Positions 48,021-55,675 of a stretch of DNA of 64,000 bases are shown in pieces. Position numbers and translations under genes: made by a program. Source of the DNA: Marinobacter bohaiensis (lineage in GTDB: Bacteria > Pseudomonadota > Gammaproteobacteria > Pseudomonadales > Oleiphilaceae); the NCBI RefSeq assembly GCF_003258515.1, contig NZ_QGEH01000001.1, positions 2,542,001 through 2,606,000 of the forward strand, given 5' to 3'. A model generated the notes under the pieces. That model was not told the DNA's origin. It did not search any database and was given only the letters and a program-made list of their open reading frames with translations. Position 1 is the stretch's first letter; each line of letters opens with the position of its first letter.

Positions 48021-48668
48021 ATGATCGATACCGCCACGCTCGGTAAACGCGAACGTAACCGCCTGAACAACCAGAAAGCCATTCTCGACGCCGCCCGCGA
48101 CTGTTTCCGGGAAGTCGGGTACGAGCAGACCACCATCCGCGACATCATCCGCCGCACAGACCTGGCGGCCGGCACTTTCTACAACTACTTCTCCGACAAA
48201 CGCGACATTTTCATCGCGCTTTTCCGCGATTTCCTGGAATCCCTGCGCACGCTGGTGAAGCAGAGCCAGGGCGCCGCCCAAAGCGAGCAGGAACTGGTTC
48301 ACCATACCTACCGTGCCCTGTTCCAGGCCGCCGCAGCAGACCCGGTCACCTACGACCTGGCCCACCGTAACGACCAGGCGATCCGCGATCTCTTCGGCGC
48401 CGGCATCCTGGACCTGGCCACCGCCGCCCTGGATCGCAACATCTGCGGTGCCGTCAGCCGCGACCACAGCCACGGCGTGGAATCGGGATACCTGACCGCG
48501 GCCTGCCGGGGCATTGCCTACGAGGTCAGCCTCAAAGTTGCCGAACGCTGCATGACGCAGCCGTCCCTGGATGCAGAGCGGGAGGCAGACAGCGCCGCTG
48601 ACTTCGTCCGCGACCTGATCCTGGGCAACAGCGGAAACACCCCCGTTACCCTACTGAAACGCGCCTGA
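48021..48668 (+). CDS. TetR-family transcriptional regulator
   Basis: 215 residues. N-terminal HTH: KAILDAARDCFREVGYEQTTIRDIIRRTDLAAGTFYNYFSDKRDIF. A C-terminal ligand-binding helical domain follows with no conserved signature; two His-rich spots (LVHHTYRAL, RDHSHGVESG) are notable. It is followed by the DnaJ-related gene 50 bp on, so both could be one transcript, and is divergent from ttcA. Ligand and targets unknown. Confidence 0.88.
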   Translation: MIDTATLGKRERNRLNNQKAILDAARDCFREVGYEQTTIRDIIRRTDLAAGTFYNYFSDKRDIFIALFRDFLESLRTLVKQSQGAAQSEQELVHHTYRALFQAAAADPVTYDLAHRNDQAIRDLFGAGILDLATAALDRNICGAVSRDHSHGVESGYLTAACRGIAYEVSLKVAERCMTQPSLDAEREADSAADFVRDLILGNSGNTPVTLLKRA

Positions 48669-48718
48669 TCAGGCGATCGGGGCTTCCACTGCCTGACGGC
48701 CTGCATTAGGCTCAGGGT

Positions 48719-49399
48719 ATGGATGCATCCACCACCACACAGCCCGACGACGGACAAGGCGCGCGTGCTGCCCGCTCGGCCGCGCTGCAGCAAAAGATTG
48801 CGGCCGTGATGGCGGCCGCCGAGGCGATCCTGCGGGAGCAGGCGGAGGGCGTCAGCGAGCTGGCGCTGATTCGCCAGCTCCAGCACCCGCCCTGGCAATT
48901 ACTGGACAGTGTCGATTTCTCCGAGCCGTCCGCCATCTACCCGGCGCATTTCCTGCTGTTCCACTGCCTCTATCGGCTCAGGGATGACCTGAACGCCAAC
49001 GGCGAGCAGCTCGACATCTCTCCCATGCGCATCCGCATCCGGTTATCGCCAATGGTTTCCGGCGACGGCATGCCGGGCAATTGCGACCGGCTGCGCGAGT
49101 TCTATCTGGACCTGAGCCAGTACAACCTGTCCGAGGGCGCGGTACAGCGCATGCTCGACGATTTCTGGGCCGGTCGCGCCCCGGTTACCGCGGATCGCGA
49201 CAGCCTGGACGAAGCCGCCCAGGTGCTGGGATTCGAAGCCATACCCGACGACTTCGCTACCATTCGCCAGGCCTACCGCCGCCAGGCGATGCACGCCCAC
49301 CCGGACCGGGGCGGCACCAAGGAAGCGGTGCAGGATCTCAATGCCGCCTTCCACACCCTGCGCGACTACTTTCTCTCCAGCGCAACCGCCGACCGTTGA
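48719..49399 (+). CDS. DnaJ-related protein (DNAJ_related domain plus C-terminal J-domain)
   Basis: 226 residues. The N-terminal part (about 30-155, LIRQLQHPPWQLLDSVDFSE...FLLFHCLYRLRDDL) is the DNAJ_related domain; the last 60 residues form a J-domain with the HPD motif in MHAHPDRGGTKEAVQDLN. It should stimulate DnaK ATPase, but its clients are unknown. The J-domain at the C-terminus is the reverse of DnaJ itself and is usual for this family. ATG at 48719 after AGGCTCAGGG. Confidence 0.88.
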   Translation: MDASTTTQPDDGQGARAARSAALQQKIAAVMAAAEAILREQAEGVSELALIRQLQHPPWQLLDSVDFSEPSAIYPAHFLLFHCLYRLRDDLNANGEQLDISPMRIRIRLSPMVSGDGMPGNCDRLREFYLDLSQYNLSEGAVQRMLDDFWAGRAPVTADRDSLDEAAQVLGFEAIPDDFATIRQAYRRQAMHAHPDRGGTKEAVQDLNAAFHTLRDYFLSSATADR

Positions 49400-49495
49400 A
49401 GCCTGCAAGCCAATACGCTATAGACGTTCATGATCTCCGCCCGCGGAGATACCCAGGGGCTGTCGTCCCTTCCCAATGCACGAGAAGGAGAACCC

Positions 49496-50545
49496 GTGAA
49501 AGCCATACCCTCTGTTATCCGTTCGCCGCTGATGACCGGCCTGCTGCTCACTGTCAGTCTGCCCGCCGCCGCAGATCTGGCCGTACTGCAATACCACCAC
49601 GTCAGTGACGACACGCCGGCCGCGACCAGCACCACGCCGGCGCTGTTCGACCAGCAACTGGAGCTGATCGACACACTGTCGTTGCCGGTGGAACCGCTGC
49701 GGACCGCCACCGAGCACGCGCTGTCCGGACAGATGGGCGCCGATCCGGCGGTGGCGATTACCTTCGACGACGCCTACACCTCGGTTTACACCACCGCCGC
49801 CCCCAAACTGCTGGAGCGGGACTGGCCCTTCACGGTCTTCGTCAATACCGACGCCATCAATGAGGGCCGCCACGACTACATGACCTGGGATCAACTGAAG
49901 GAGCTGGCCAGCCATCCGCAAGTCACCATCGCCAACCACAGCGCCGATCACGGCCACCTGGTGCGCAAGCTCGATGAAAGCGAGGAACACTGGCAGCAGC
50001 GGGCAGCCGCCAGCCTGGACCAGGCGCAGTCGACCCTGGCCAGCAAGCTCGGCACGGACGCGCCGCTGTTTGCCTACCCCTACGGCGAATTCGATGAGAA
50101 CCTGGAAGCCCTGATCCAGGCACGGGACTGGTACGGCTACGGCCAGCATTCCGGCGCGGTCGGGGAAAGCTCCGGCGCTACCCGCCTGCCCCGCTTCCCA
50201 ATGGCCAACGCCTACGGGCAGATGGAGGGCCTGAAAGACAAACTGCTCAGCCGCGCCCTGCCGGTTGACGCGAACACGCTGCCGGACGGCCGTCTGCCTG
50301 AGAATCCCCCCACCCTGGCCCTGGACCTGCCGGAGTCGCTGCGGGCGTCCGCCCTGACCTGCTTTGGCTCCGGCGTGGGACAGCTGGATGTGGAACCGAC
50401 CGGCAACGGCAACCGGGTGACGATCACCGCCGACCAGCCCTTCAACAGCCGCCGTTTCCGCTACAACTGCACCTATCCGGCCGGCGAAGGGCGCTACTAC
50501 TGGCAGTCGGTCCAGTGGCTGGACCGGAGCCAGCCGGAAGACTGA
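49496..50545 (+). CDS. Secreted polysaccharide deacetylase (NodB family)
   Basis: 349 residues with a signal peptide (SPLMTGLLLTVSLPAAA). NodB motifs: TFDDAY (catalytic Asp pair), NHSADHGHL (H-x3-H zinc ligands), FAYPYGEFDENL. A C-terminal ~110-residue part is beta-rich and may bind carbohydrate. Likely deacetylates cell-wall or exopolysaccharide N-acetylhexosamine in the periplasm. The GTG at 49496 sits five bases after AAGGAG and fits the signal peptide; the ATG at 49430 would add 22 unlikely residues. Ends 9 bp from the convergent envelope operon. Confidence 0.9.
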   Translation: MKAIPSVIRSPLMTGLLLTVSLPAAADLAVLQYHHVSDDTPAATSTTPALFDQQLELIDTLSLPVEPLRTATEHALSGQMGADPAVAITFDDAYTSVYTTAAPKLLERDWPFTVFVNTDAINEGRHDYMTWDQLKELASHPQVTIANHSADHGHLVRKLDESEEHWQQRAAASLDQAQSTLASKLGTDAPLFAYPYGEFDENLEALIQARDWYGYGQHSGAVGESSGATRLPRFPMANAYGQMEGLKDKLLSRALPVDANTLPDGRLPENPPTLALDLPESLRASALTCFGSGVGQLDVEPTGNGNRVTITADQPFNSRRFRYNCTYPAGEGRYYWQSVQWLDRSQPED

Positions 50546-50554
50546 TCCGACCGC

Positions 50555-51781
50555 TCAAGGCGCCAACTGCACCAGCCCCAGCAAACCGCTGTGGGCGTGG
50601 TGCAGCACCCGGGGCCCCGCCTCACTCTCGATAACGGTCTGGCCCACCTGGTCCTGCTGGCGCGACAGGATCAGCAGCCAGCGCTCGCCCCGGCCCGGGA
50701 AAACCGGTACCCGCGCCTCCAGGTAACCCAGTCGGTGCCAGTTCTCGGCGGCGTAGTCGAAAGCCAGGTCGGTAACCAGTCGCTGCACGGCCATCTCTTC
50801 ATCGAGGAAAACCAGCGTCGGCACGAAGACGGTGTTGTCGATATAGGACCGAACCTGCGCCACGAACGCTGAAACTGCGGCCGGTTCCGGCAACCGCACC
50901 AGCCGATAGACGCTCTCCCCGGAGGCAAATCGGTAGGTTGGCGCCAGGTCGTCCAGGTCCAACTGGAATTCCCGGGAATCGTCCCATTGCGCCAGGTCCG
51001 TGACCGGCAGCCCGCCGCAGCACCGCTCCCGCCAACGCTGAAGCAGCGTCCCGTCGCGGTCGATGCCGAGTACGGCCAGGGTCTCGCGATTCGCCGCCGG
51101 CACCACGCCGGGCCGGCTTTCAATCACTAAACCTGGCGTCAGCGATGGCGCGGACTCCGCACGCGGTTCCTTCTCGAATCCAGGCTTCGGGCGATAGTAG
51201 TCAACCCGCAGGTTGCCGTGGGCGTCCCGCCAGGTGAAGTACGGCAGCGGATCGCCGTCCCGGACAAAGCCGTCCCGGGCCAGCGCGTCGCCGTCGGGAA
51301 AGTTTTCCAGGGTATATTCGGTGTCGTCGGCAGCCCGGTTCCCGGAATGCTCTGCCGATGCCGGCCGGGGGGAATCCGGTACGCGCGTTGAACGTCGCGG
51401 GACAGCTTCGGGCGCCGCCGTTGCCTTCCCGGGCTCGTTAGCATCACGCGTCGAGGCGACCGGTTCGTCAGGCTCCTGAAGGTGGTCGTTTTCGACCCGC
51501 CGTGCGGCTGCGGGCTTCTCACCTGGCTTCTCAGTGCTCCCCCGGGACCGGGCGTCGTCCGCCGCCGTGGTGTTGCCTTCGCTGCCTTCACTGCGCCGCG
51601 CCTCTTCCACTTTCCGGGCCCGCGCCTCAAGCGGGTCAGCCCCGTCCCGAATCAGGGTATGGTGCACATTGCCGTGCTCGTCGACCCAGGTGAAATAGCG
51701 CTTGTCGGCCTGCGCCGGCGGGGCCATCGCTAGCCCCAGCCCGACCCCAAACAACAACGCCCGCTGTATTTGCCCAATCAC
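50555..51781 (-). CDS. Secreted DUF4124 protein with duplicated motif and MalM-like C-terminus
   Basis: 408 residues. Signal peptide (1-26, GLGLAMAPPAQA), then a DUF4124 unit YFTWVDEHGNVHH (29-41). A long charged linker (50-175) leads to a second copy of the same motif, YFTWRDAHGNLR (181-192). Residues 240-408 look like the MalM family: a CC pair (ERCCGGLPV), QLDLDDLAPTYRFASGESVYRLVRLPEP, and FVPTLVFLDEE. The GTG start at 51781 has AGGAGG at ideal spacing. Last gene of the four-gene envelope operon. Function unknown; MalM itself is a periplasmic protein of the maltose regulon with unclear role. Confidence 0.83.
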   Translation of the reverse strand: MIGQIQRALLFGVGLGLAMAPPAQADKRYFTWVDEHGNVHHTLIRDGADPLEARARKVEEARRSEGSEGNTTAADDARSRGSTEKPGEKPAAARRVENDHLQEPDEPVASTRDANEPGKATAAPEAVPRRSTRVPDSPRPASAEHSGNRAADDTEYTLENFPDGDALARDGFVRDGDPLPYFTWRDAHGNLRVDYYRPKPGFEKEPRAESAPSLTPGLVIESRPGVVPAANRETLAVLGIDRDGTLLQRWRERCCGGLPVTDLAQWDDSREFQLDLDDLAPTYRFASGESVYRLVRLPEPAAVSAFVAQVRSYIDNTVFVPTLVFLDEEMAVQRLVTDLAFDYAAENWHRLGYLEARVPVFPGRGERWLLILSRQQDQVGQTVIESEAGPRVLHHAHSGLLGLVQLAP

Positions 51782-51792
51782 GCCTGCTCCTC

Positions 51793-53418
51793 CTAGAACC
51801 GCGTCCTGAAACTCAGGCCGGCCATCACCACTCGCAGCGAGGTCTTCACATCCAGACCCGCGTAAGGGTTATAGATGATGTTCGTGATCCCCGTGCAGTT
51901 GACGTTGCAGCTGGAATTGGCGGGAATCTCCTCCACCGAGTGCAGGTAACTGAGGTTCATATCGATCTGCGTGTCCCGGTCCCAACGATATCCCAACCCC
52001 ACGCTATAGAGTTTGGTGTCGCCAAACGGCGCCATCACCTGGCGCTGGTCGTCCGGGATCACCGAATCGCGGATTTCCAGCCCCGCGCGCAGGTCCAGCC
52101 GGGACGACGCGTGGTATTCCATGCCGAAACCCCAGGTCCACTGGTCCTTGAAGCCCAACGGGAGTCGCAGCGAATTGGGCGTCGCGTTGTCCGGCGACAG
52201 GATGCGCGCCGCGTTAAGGAACTCCAGGTTGCGGTCAAACTGGAAGTTCAGGGCATCCCACTCGGAGAAATCGGTCCAGCCCACATCCGCATTCAGTGTC
52301 AGCTTGGGGTGGACATCGACGCTGATACCGGTCTGGAAATGCTGCGGATAGGTCAGGTTCAGGCTGACGTTACCCGACTCCCGCGGCGCGCCGGACGGCA
52401 GGCTCAGGATGGCCGAGCCGACCGCGCCGATGATCGAGCTGTTGACGCTCTGCCAGAAGCCGGACCAGTCCTCGGTGTACTCGATGGCAAACGAGCCCTT
52501 CATGTTCATGTCCGCTTCCGAGGTGTAGCTCGCCCCCCAGCGGAACCAGTCGGTGGGCTCCCACATCACCCCCAGGGAGTAGTTCGGCGAGACGGTTTCC
52601 TGGACGTCGATACTCAGCGCGCCGATATCATCCCAGGGCCCCACGTTGCCGCCACAGAGCGCAAGCCACGGCGCCAGCGGCTCGTCACCGGTTTCACAGT
52701 TGAAGGCATCCTGCAGCACTTCCGCCACCCCCAGCAGCATGTTGGGCGCCCGCATGTACTGGTCGGCCGCAACGCCCATGTGGGAAATCTGGACACCGGC
52801 CCCCACCGACCATTCGTCGTTGATCTCGTAGCCCACCGTCGGCGCCAAATACGTGGTCCGCTGCAGGGCCGTCGCTTTGGGCTGGTAACGGCCCGGGTCT
52901 TCCTTTTCCCGGTAGTAGCCCGCCGCCATGGGCATGTAGAAGGCGTTGGCAAACGTCAGCTTGGAACCCGGCGACTGAACGCTGATCCCCGCCGACGGCG
53001 CCAGGGCCGGCCCCTTGGGCAGCTTCTGGATACCGTAACCGGGCACATAGAGGGCAACGTTGTTGGTGTGACTGTGACTGTTGGCGATGGGGTCCCGCTG
53101 TTCGCCAGTCAGGGGGTCGGTTTCCAGGCCATCGATGCCGAAGATTTCGTAGCCTTTCGGGGCGGTGAAATCGGCGTCGATATCCATGTAGATGCCCATC
53201 AGGTTGACCTCGAACTGCCGCCCCTCCAGCTTGGTCAGGCCCGCCGGGTTGTAGTGCACGGCCATGATCCCCGGTGGATCGGCCGTCACCGCATTACCCA
53301 GGGCCAGCGCCTTGGGATGAATGGTCAGGTTCTGGGTCATTTGCGCCTGAACGCTGCCGGCGAGCAGCCCAGCCACCAGCGTCCCCGCCAGTCGCAGTGC
53401 GTTGGAGTCGGATCGCAT
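51793..53418 (-). CDS. FadL/OmpP1-family outer-membrane protein
   Basis: 541 residues. Signal peptide (LRLAGTLVAGLLAGSVQAQ), the NPAG motif of the family in HYNPAGLTKLEG (following the AVTADPPGIMAV segment), many alternating beta strands, and a C-terminal Phe (GLSFRTRF) as in barrel proteins. FadL proteins carry fatty acids or other hydrophobic molecules across the outer membrane. A long loop holds four cysteines in two pairs. Start ATG 53418 (signal peptide, AGGGG upstream); a GTG at 53460 overlapping the previous stop would add 14 residues. Substrate unknown. Confidence 0.87.
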   Translation of the reverse strand: MRSDSNALRLAGTLVAGLLAGSVQAQMTQNLTIHPKALALGNAVTADPPGIMAVHYNPAGLTKLEGRQFEVNLMGIYMDIDADFTAPKGYEIFGIDGLETDPLTGEQRDPIANSHSHTNNVALYVPGYGIQKLPKGPALAPSAGISVQSPGSKLTFANAFYMPMAAGYYREKEDPGRYQPKATALQRTTYLAPTVGYEINDEWSVGAGVQISHMGVAADQYMRAPNMLLGVAEVLQDAFNCETGDEPLAPWLALCGGNVGPWDDIGALSIDVQETVSPNYSLGVMWEPTDWFRWGASYTSEADMNMKGSFAIEYTEDWSGFWQSVNSSIIGAVGSAILSLPSGAPRESGNVSLNLTYPQHFQTGISVDVHPKLTLNADVGWTDFSEWDALNFQFDRNLEFLNAARILSPDNATPNSLRLPLGFKDQWTWGFGMEYHASSRLDLRAGLEIRDSVIPDDQRQVMAPFGDTKLYSVGLGYRWDRDTQIDMNLSYLHSVEEIPANSSCNVNCTGITNIIYNPYAGLDVKTSLRVVMAGLSFRTRF

Positions 53419-53456
53419 ATCGTGAATCCCCTGCCTTCGTTGCGCTTTGGGTCGGC

Positions 53457-54464
53457 TCACTCCTTGAGTCCCGAGAAGTTGATGGGCAGGGAAAGCCCGA
53501 TGTTGAAGTCCGGTGCGTCTTCGGTGAGACCAATGCCGACGCTGGTGTTGAGGATGGTGGTGTCACTCACCCGGGTGCCGAGGGAAAAGCTGAGAAACCC
53601 GGTCATCTGGTCCTGGGCGACGGCTTCGGTGCCGTCACTGAATGACAGGGTGGTCTCGTCGCTGTAGCTGATCTGGGTGGAGACGCTCAACGAAATGTCG
53701 TAGGACAGGGAATAGGCAAAGCCCAGCGAGCCCGACAGACCGAACCCAGGCTCCACTTCCGTCAGCAGGCGGGCACCACGGACCTGATCCAGGCCGTCTT
53801 CCTTGACGTTGTAGCTGGCGCTGGCCGAGCCGAACAGCACCACCGGATCGAGCACCTTGGACAGGCTGGCCCCGCCGGACACCGTGTAATAGCCCGAGCC
53901 GGTCGAGAGCTGCCGCCGGATATCAATCTCGTAGGGACTGACCCCGGTCTTGGTGGTGATCGAGGTAAACAGCGTGGTGGACATCTGGCCCGGCACGTAG
54001 GCGCTGGGCTGCCAGCGGGCGGTGAAAGAAACGTCGCCCACGTCGTAGATTTCCAGCTCGTCCTGGGTGTCGTACTTGACCACCAGCGGCAGTCGCGCAC
54101 CGATGGTCAGGTTGTCGAACAGGCCATAATCGTAGGAAAAGGCGTTGGTGAAGCTGTGGGTGGCGGACGGCACGATGTCCAGGTTCCGTACCGAGCCATC
54201 GGAGATTTCCAGGTCCAGCCGCTGGTCGCCGGTGTAGGAATAATCGAACGAGTATGTCAGGGCGTGAGTGCCCTCCGCCTGCAGCGAATAGTTTTTCTCC
54301 GCGGACTCGAAGACTTCCTCCAGCTGTTTGGTGGCATCCTCGTCCCCCTCCTGCCTGGACAGGGCTTCTCGCGCCTGATCGGCGTTGTCGTCCTGTGCCA
54401 GCGCCAGCATCGGCTGGCCGGCGGCGGAAAAGATGATCAAACCTCGCACTACCCAACGCTTCAT
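53457..54464 (-). CDS. Outer-membrane beta-barrel protein with helical N-terminus, FapF-like in layout
   Basis: 335 residues. Signal peptide (1-23), then a charged, probably coiled-coil N-terminus (DNADQAREALSRQEGDEDA to EEVFESAEKNYSL), then about 260 residues of alternating strands (LTYSFDYSYTGDQRLDLEI, TIGARLPLVVKYD, ARWQPSA) ending in IGLSLPINF. A coiled coil plus barrel, encoded after a C39-type peptidase, recalls FapF, the pore of Pseudomonas functional amyloid secretion; the match is of arrangement, not a proved homology. Strong AAGGGAA ribosome site before the ATG. Not a substrate-binding protein. Confidence 0.8.
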   Translation of the reverse strand: MKRWVVRGLIIFSAAGQPMLALAQDDNADQAREALSRQEGDEDATKQLEEVFESAEKNYSLQAEGTHALTYSFDYSYTGDQRLDLEISDGSVRNLDIVPSATHSFTNAFSYDYGLFDNLTIGARLPLVVKYDTQDELEIYDVGDVSFTARWQPSAYVPGQMSTTLFTSITTKTGVSPYEIDIRRQLSTGSGYYTVSGGASLSKVLDPVVLFGSASASYNVKEDGLDQVRGARLLTEVEPGFGLSGSLGFAYSLSYDISLSVSTQISYSDETTLSFSDGTEAVAQDQMTGFLSFSLGTRVSDTTILNTSVGIGLTEDAPDFNIGLSLPINFSGLKE

Positions 54465-54519
54465 CCGAGTTCCCTTTTATTCTTGGAATAGGTCTGGCTG
54501 ACGGGCCCCGCTCCCGCAA

Positions 54520-55320
54520 TCAGTTGCGGCGGTAATAGAGTTGTTTGCGGGTGTTCTCGACCGTGCCGTCAGGATTGTTCTTCTGTTGTTCCAGCAGATT
54601 GTTGATGCGACGTTCGGTCGCCTCGTAAAAATCAGGAATGGTGTCCATCGCCAACAGCGTCATCGTCTGGTCGTCGACAAAACGCATGTCCTCGTCGCTC
54701 AGCTGAAGCACATCGAGCGGCTTCTCTTCGCCGGGAAACACGATGAACAGGACGTTGTCGTCCCACTTTTCCTCAAACTGAACCAGCGGAAAGGAAATGT
54801 TGCCGATGGACGGATCCGCCAGGAAAACCCGATCGTCGCGGATCGCGCGCAGCACCACGAAATGCTTGAAGCCGGCATGATGAATGGGAACGATGGCCGG
54901 ATGATCCAGCTCCCGGAGGTCTTCGACGTTGGCGCGGAACCCCCCTGAGGGATAACCCAGCGCGGTGACCAGCCGTTTCATGTCGAGCATGGAGAAGGCG
55001 CGGCGCTGCACGATCCGTTCGCTCTCGCCGTAGTGGAGCAGCCCCTCCATTACCTGGCGCTCGTTCAGGTTGCGCCCCAGGTAATAGCGCAGCACCGTGG
55101 TCAGCGCGGCCGAACCGCAACTGTAGTCGTAGGCCTGGCGCACGATATGGCGATAGCGCTGTTCGACCAGAGGCGCCACGGTGAACTCGCTACGCAGGGT
55201 CTGTGGCGAGGCGTCGTAATCCTGTTCGATCACGATGTCCCGTGGGCCGAAGGGTTCCACGTCGGTAGCTTCCCGGACCATCGCGAATGTCAGCAAGGAC
55301 CCGGCCAGGACCAGCATCAT
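54520..55320 (-). CDS. Membrane-anchored C39-family cysteine peptidase
   Basis: 266 residues. The N-terminal hydrophobic segment (LVLAGSLLTFAMV) is a short anchor or uncleaved signal. The peptidase core has catalytic C68 in YDYSCGSAALTTVLRYYLG, H153 in FKHFVVLRAI and D169 in LADPSIG, the C39 (bacteriocin-processing) triad. Similar stand-alone C39 proteins include FapD of the amyloid operon. The C-terminal helix (ATERRINNLLEQQKNN) is extra. First gene of the operon; start ATG 55320 or 55317. It probably cleaves a secreted or barrel-linked substrate in the periplasm, not identified here. Confidence 0.85.
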   Translation of the reverse strand: MMLVLAGSLLTFAMVREATDVEPFGPRDIVIEQDYDASPQTLRSEFTVAPLVEQRYRHIVRQAYDYSCGSAALTTVLRYYLGRNLNERQVMEGLLHYGESERIVQRRAFSMLDMKRLVTALGYPSGGFRANVEDLRELDHPAIVPIHHAGFKHFVVLRAIRDDRVFLADPSIGNISFPLVQFEEKWDDNVLFIVFPGEEKPLDVLQLSDEDMRFVDDQTMTLLAMDTIPDFYEATERRINNLLEQQKNNPDGTVENTRKQLYYRRN

Positions 55321-55437
55321 GGCAATATCGCTTCCCTGTTAAATGGGCACAGGTCTTCTGGAGCACATTGGATTGTCTGATTAGCGGTCGGTGCGCTCTG
55401 CGCGGCGGTCGTTATCATTGTTGTGCGCGTGCCTGGC

Positions 55438-55452
55438 GTTACATCTTGTAAC
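55438..55452. promoter_or_regulatory. Palindrome upstream of the C39/FapF-like operon
   Basis: GTTACATCTTGTAAC is a perfect inverted repeat (six-base arms, three-base centre), 118-132 bases before the peptidase start. It may be an operator for that operon. No family of regulator is claimed. Confidence 0.45.
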
Positions 55453-55635
55453 GGGAAGATACCGAATCGATACCGCGCTTAAAGATAACTGTGCCTCATT
55501 CGGTAGAGCCGGATCGGCTTGCGGGCACCGCTTTTGCGAGCCAGTTCACGCCGTGGAATGACAGGCGAACGAAAGCCGCCAGAGACAGTGGCTGATCATT
55601 GCAGAGAGGGAAAAGCGGAAATCGGGAAGGAAATC

Positions 55636-55663
55636 CGGGCACCCGCCGGCCGGCGGGTGCCCG
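55636..55663 (-). terminator. Strong hairpin after aceF
   Basis: A perfect 28-base palindrome with 14-base arms (CGGGCACCCGCCGG and its complement) starts 13 bases past the aceF stop. The downstream minus-strand T content is modest (ATTTCCTT), so it is probably a terminator of moderate strength or an mRNA 3'-end stabiliser. Confidence 0.7.
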
Positions 55664-55675
55664 TAACAGGCCGGT

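Larger units (their letters stand above)
55321..55675. other. Intergenic region between the envelope operon and aceF
   Basis: 355 bases with no supported gene. It should hold the promoter of the minus-strand C39 operon. Visible signals are the palindrome at 55438-55452 and the 28-base perfect palindrome at 55636-55663 that ends aceF. Confidence 0.55.

Noticed and set aside
51940-53667. 575-residue open frame opposite the FadL-type gene
   Set aside because: Antisense to an outer-membrane protein with signal peptide, NPAG motif and terminal Phe; the frame has no such features.
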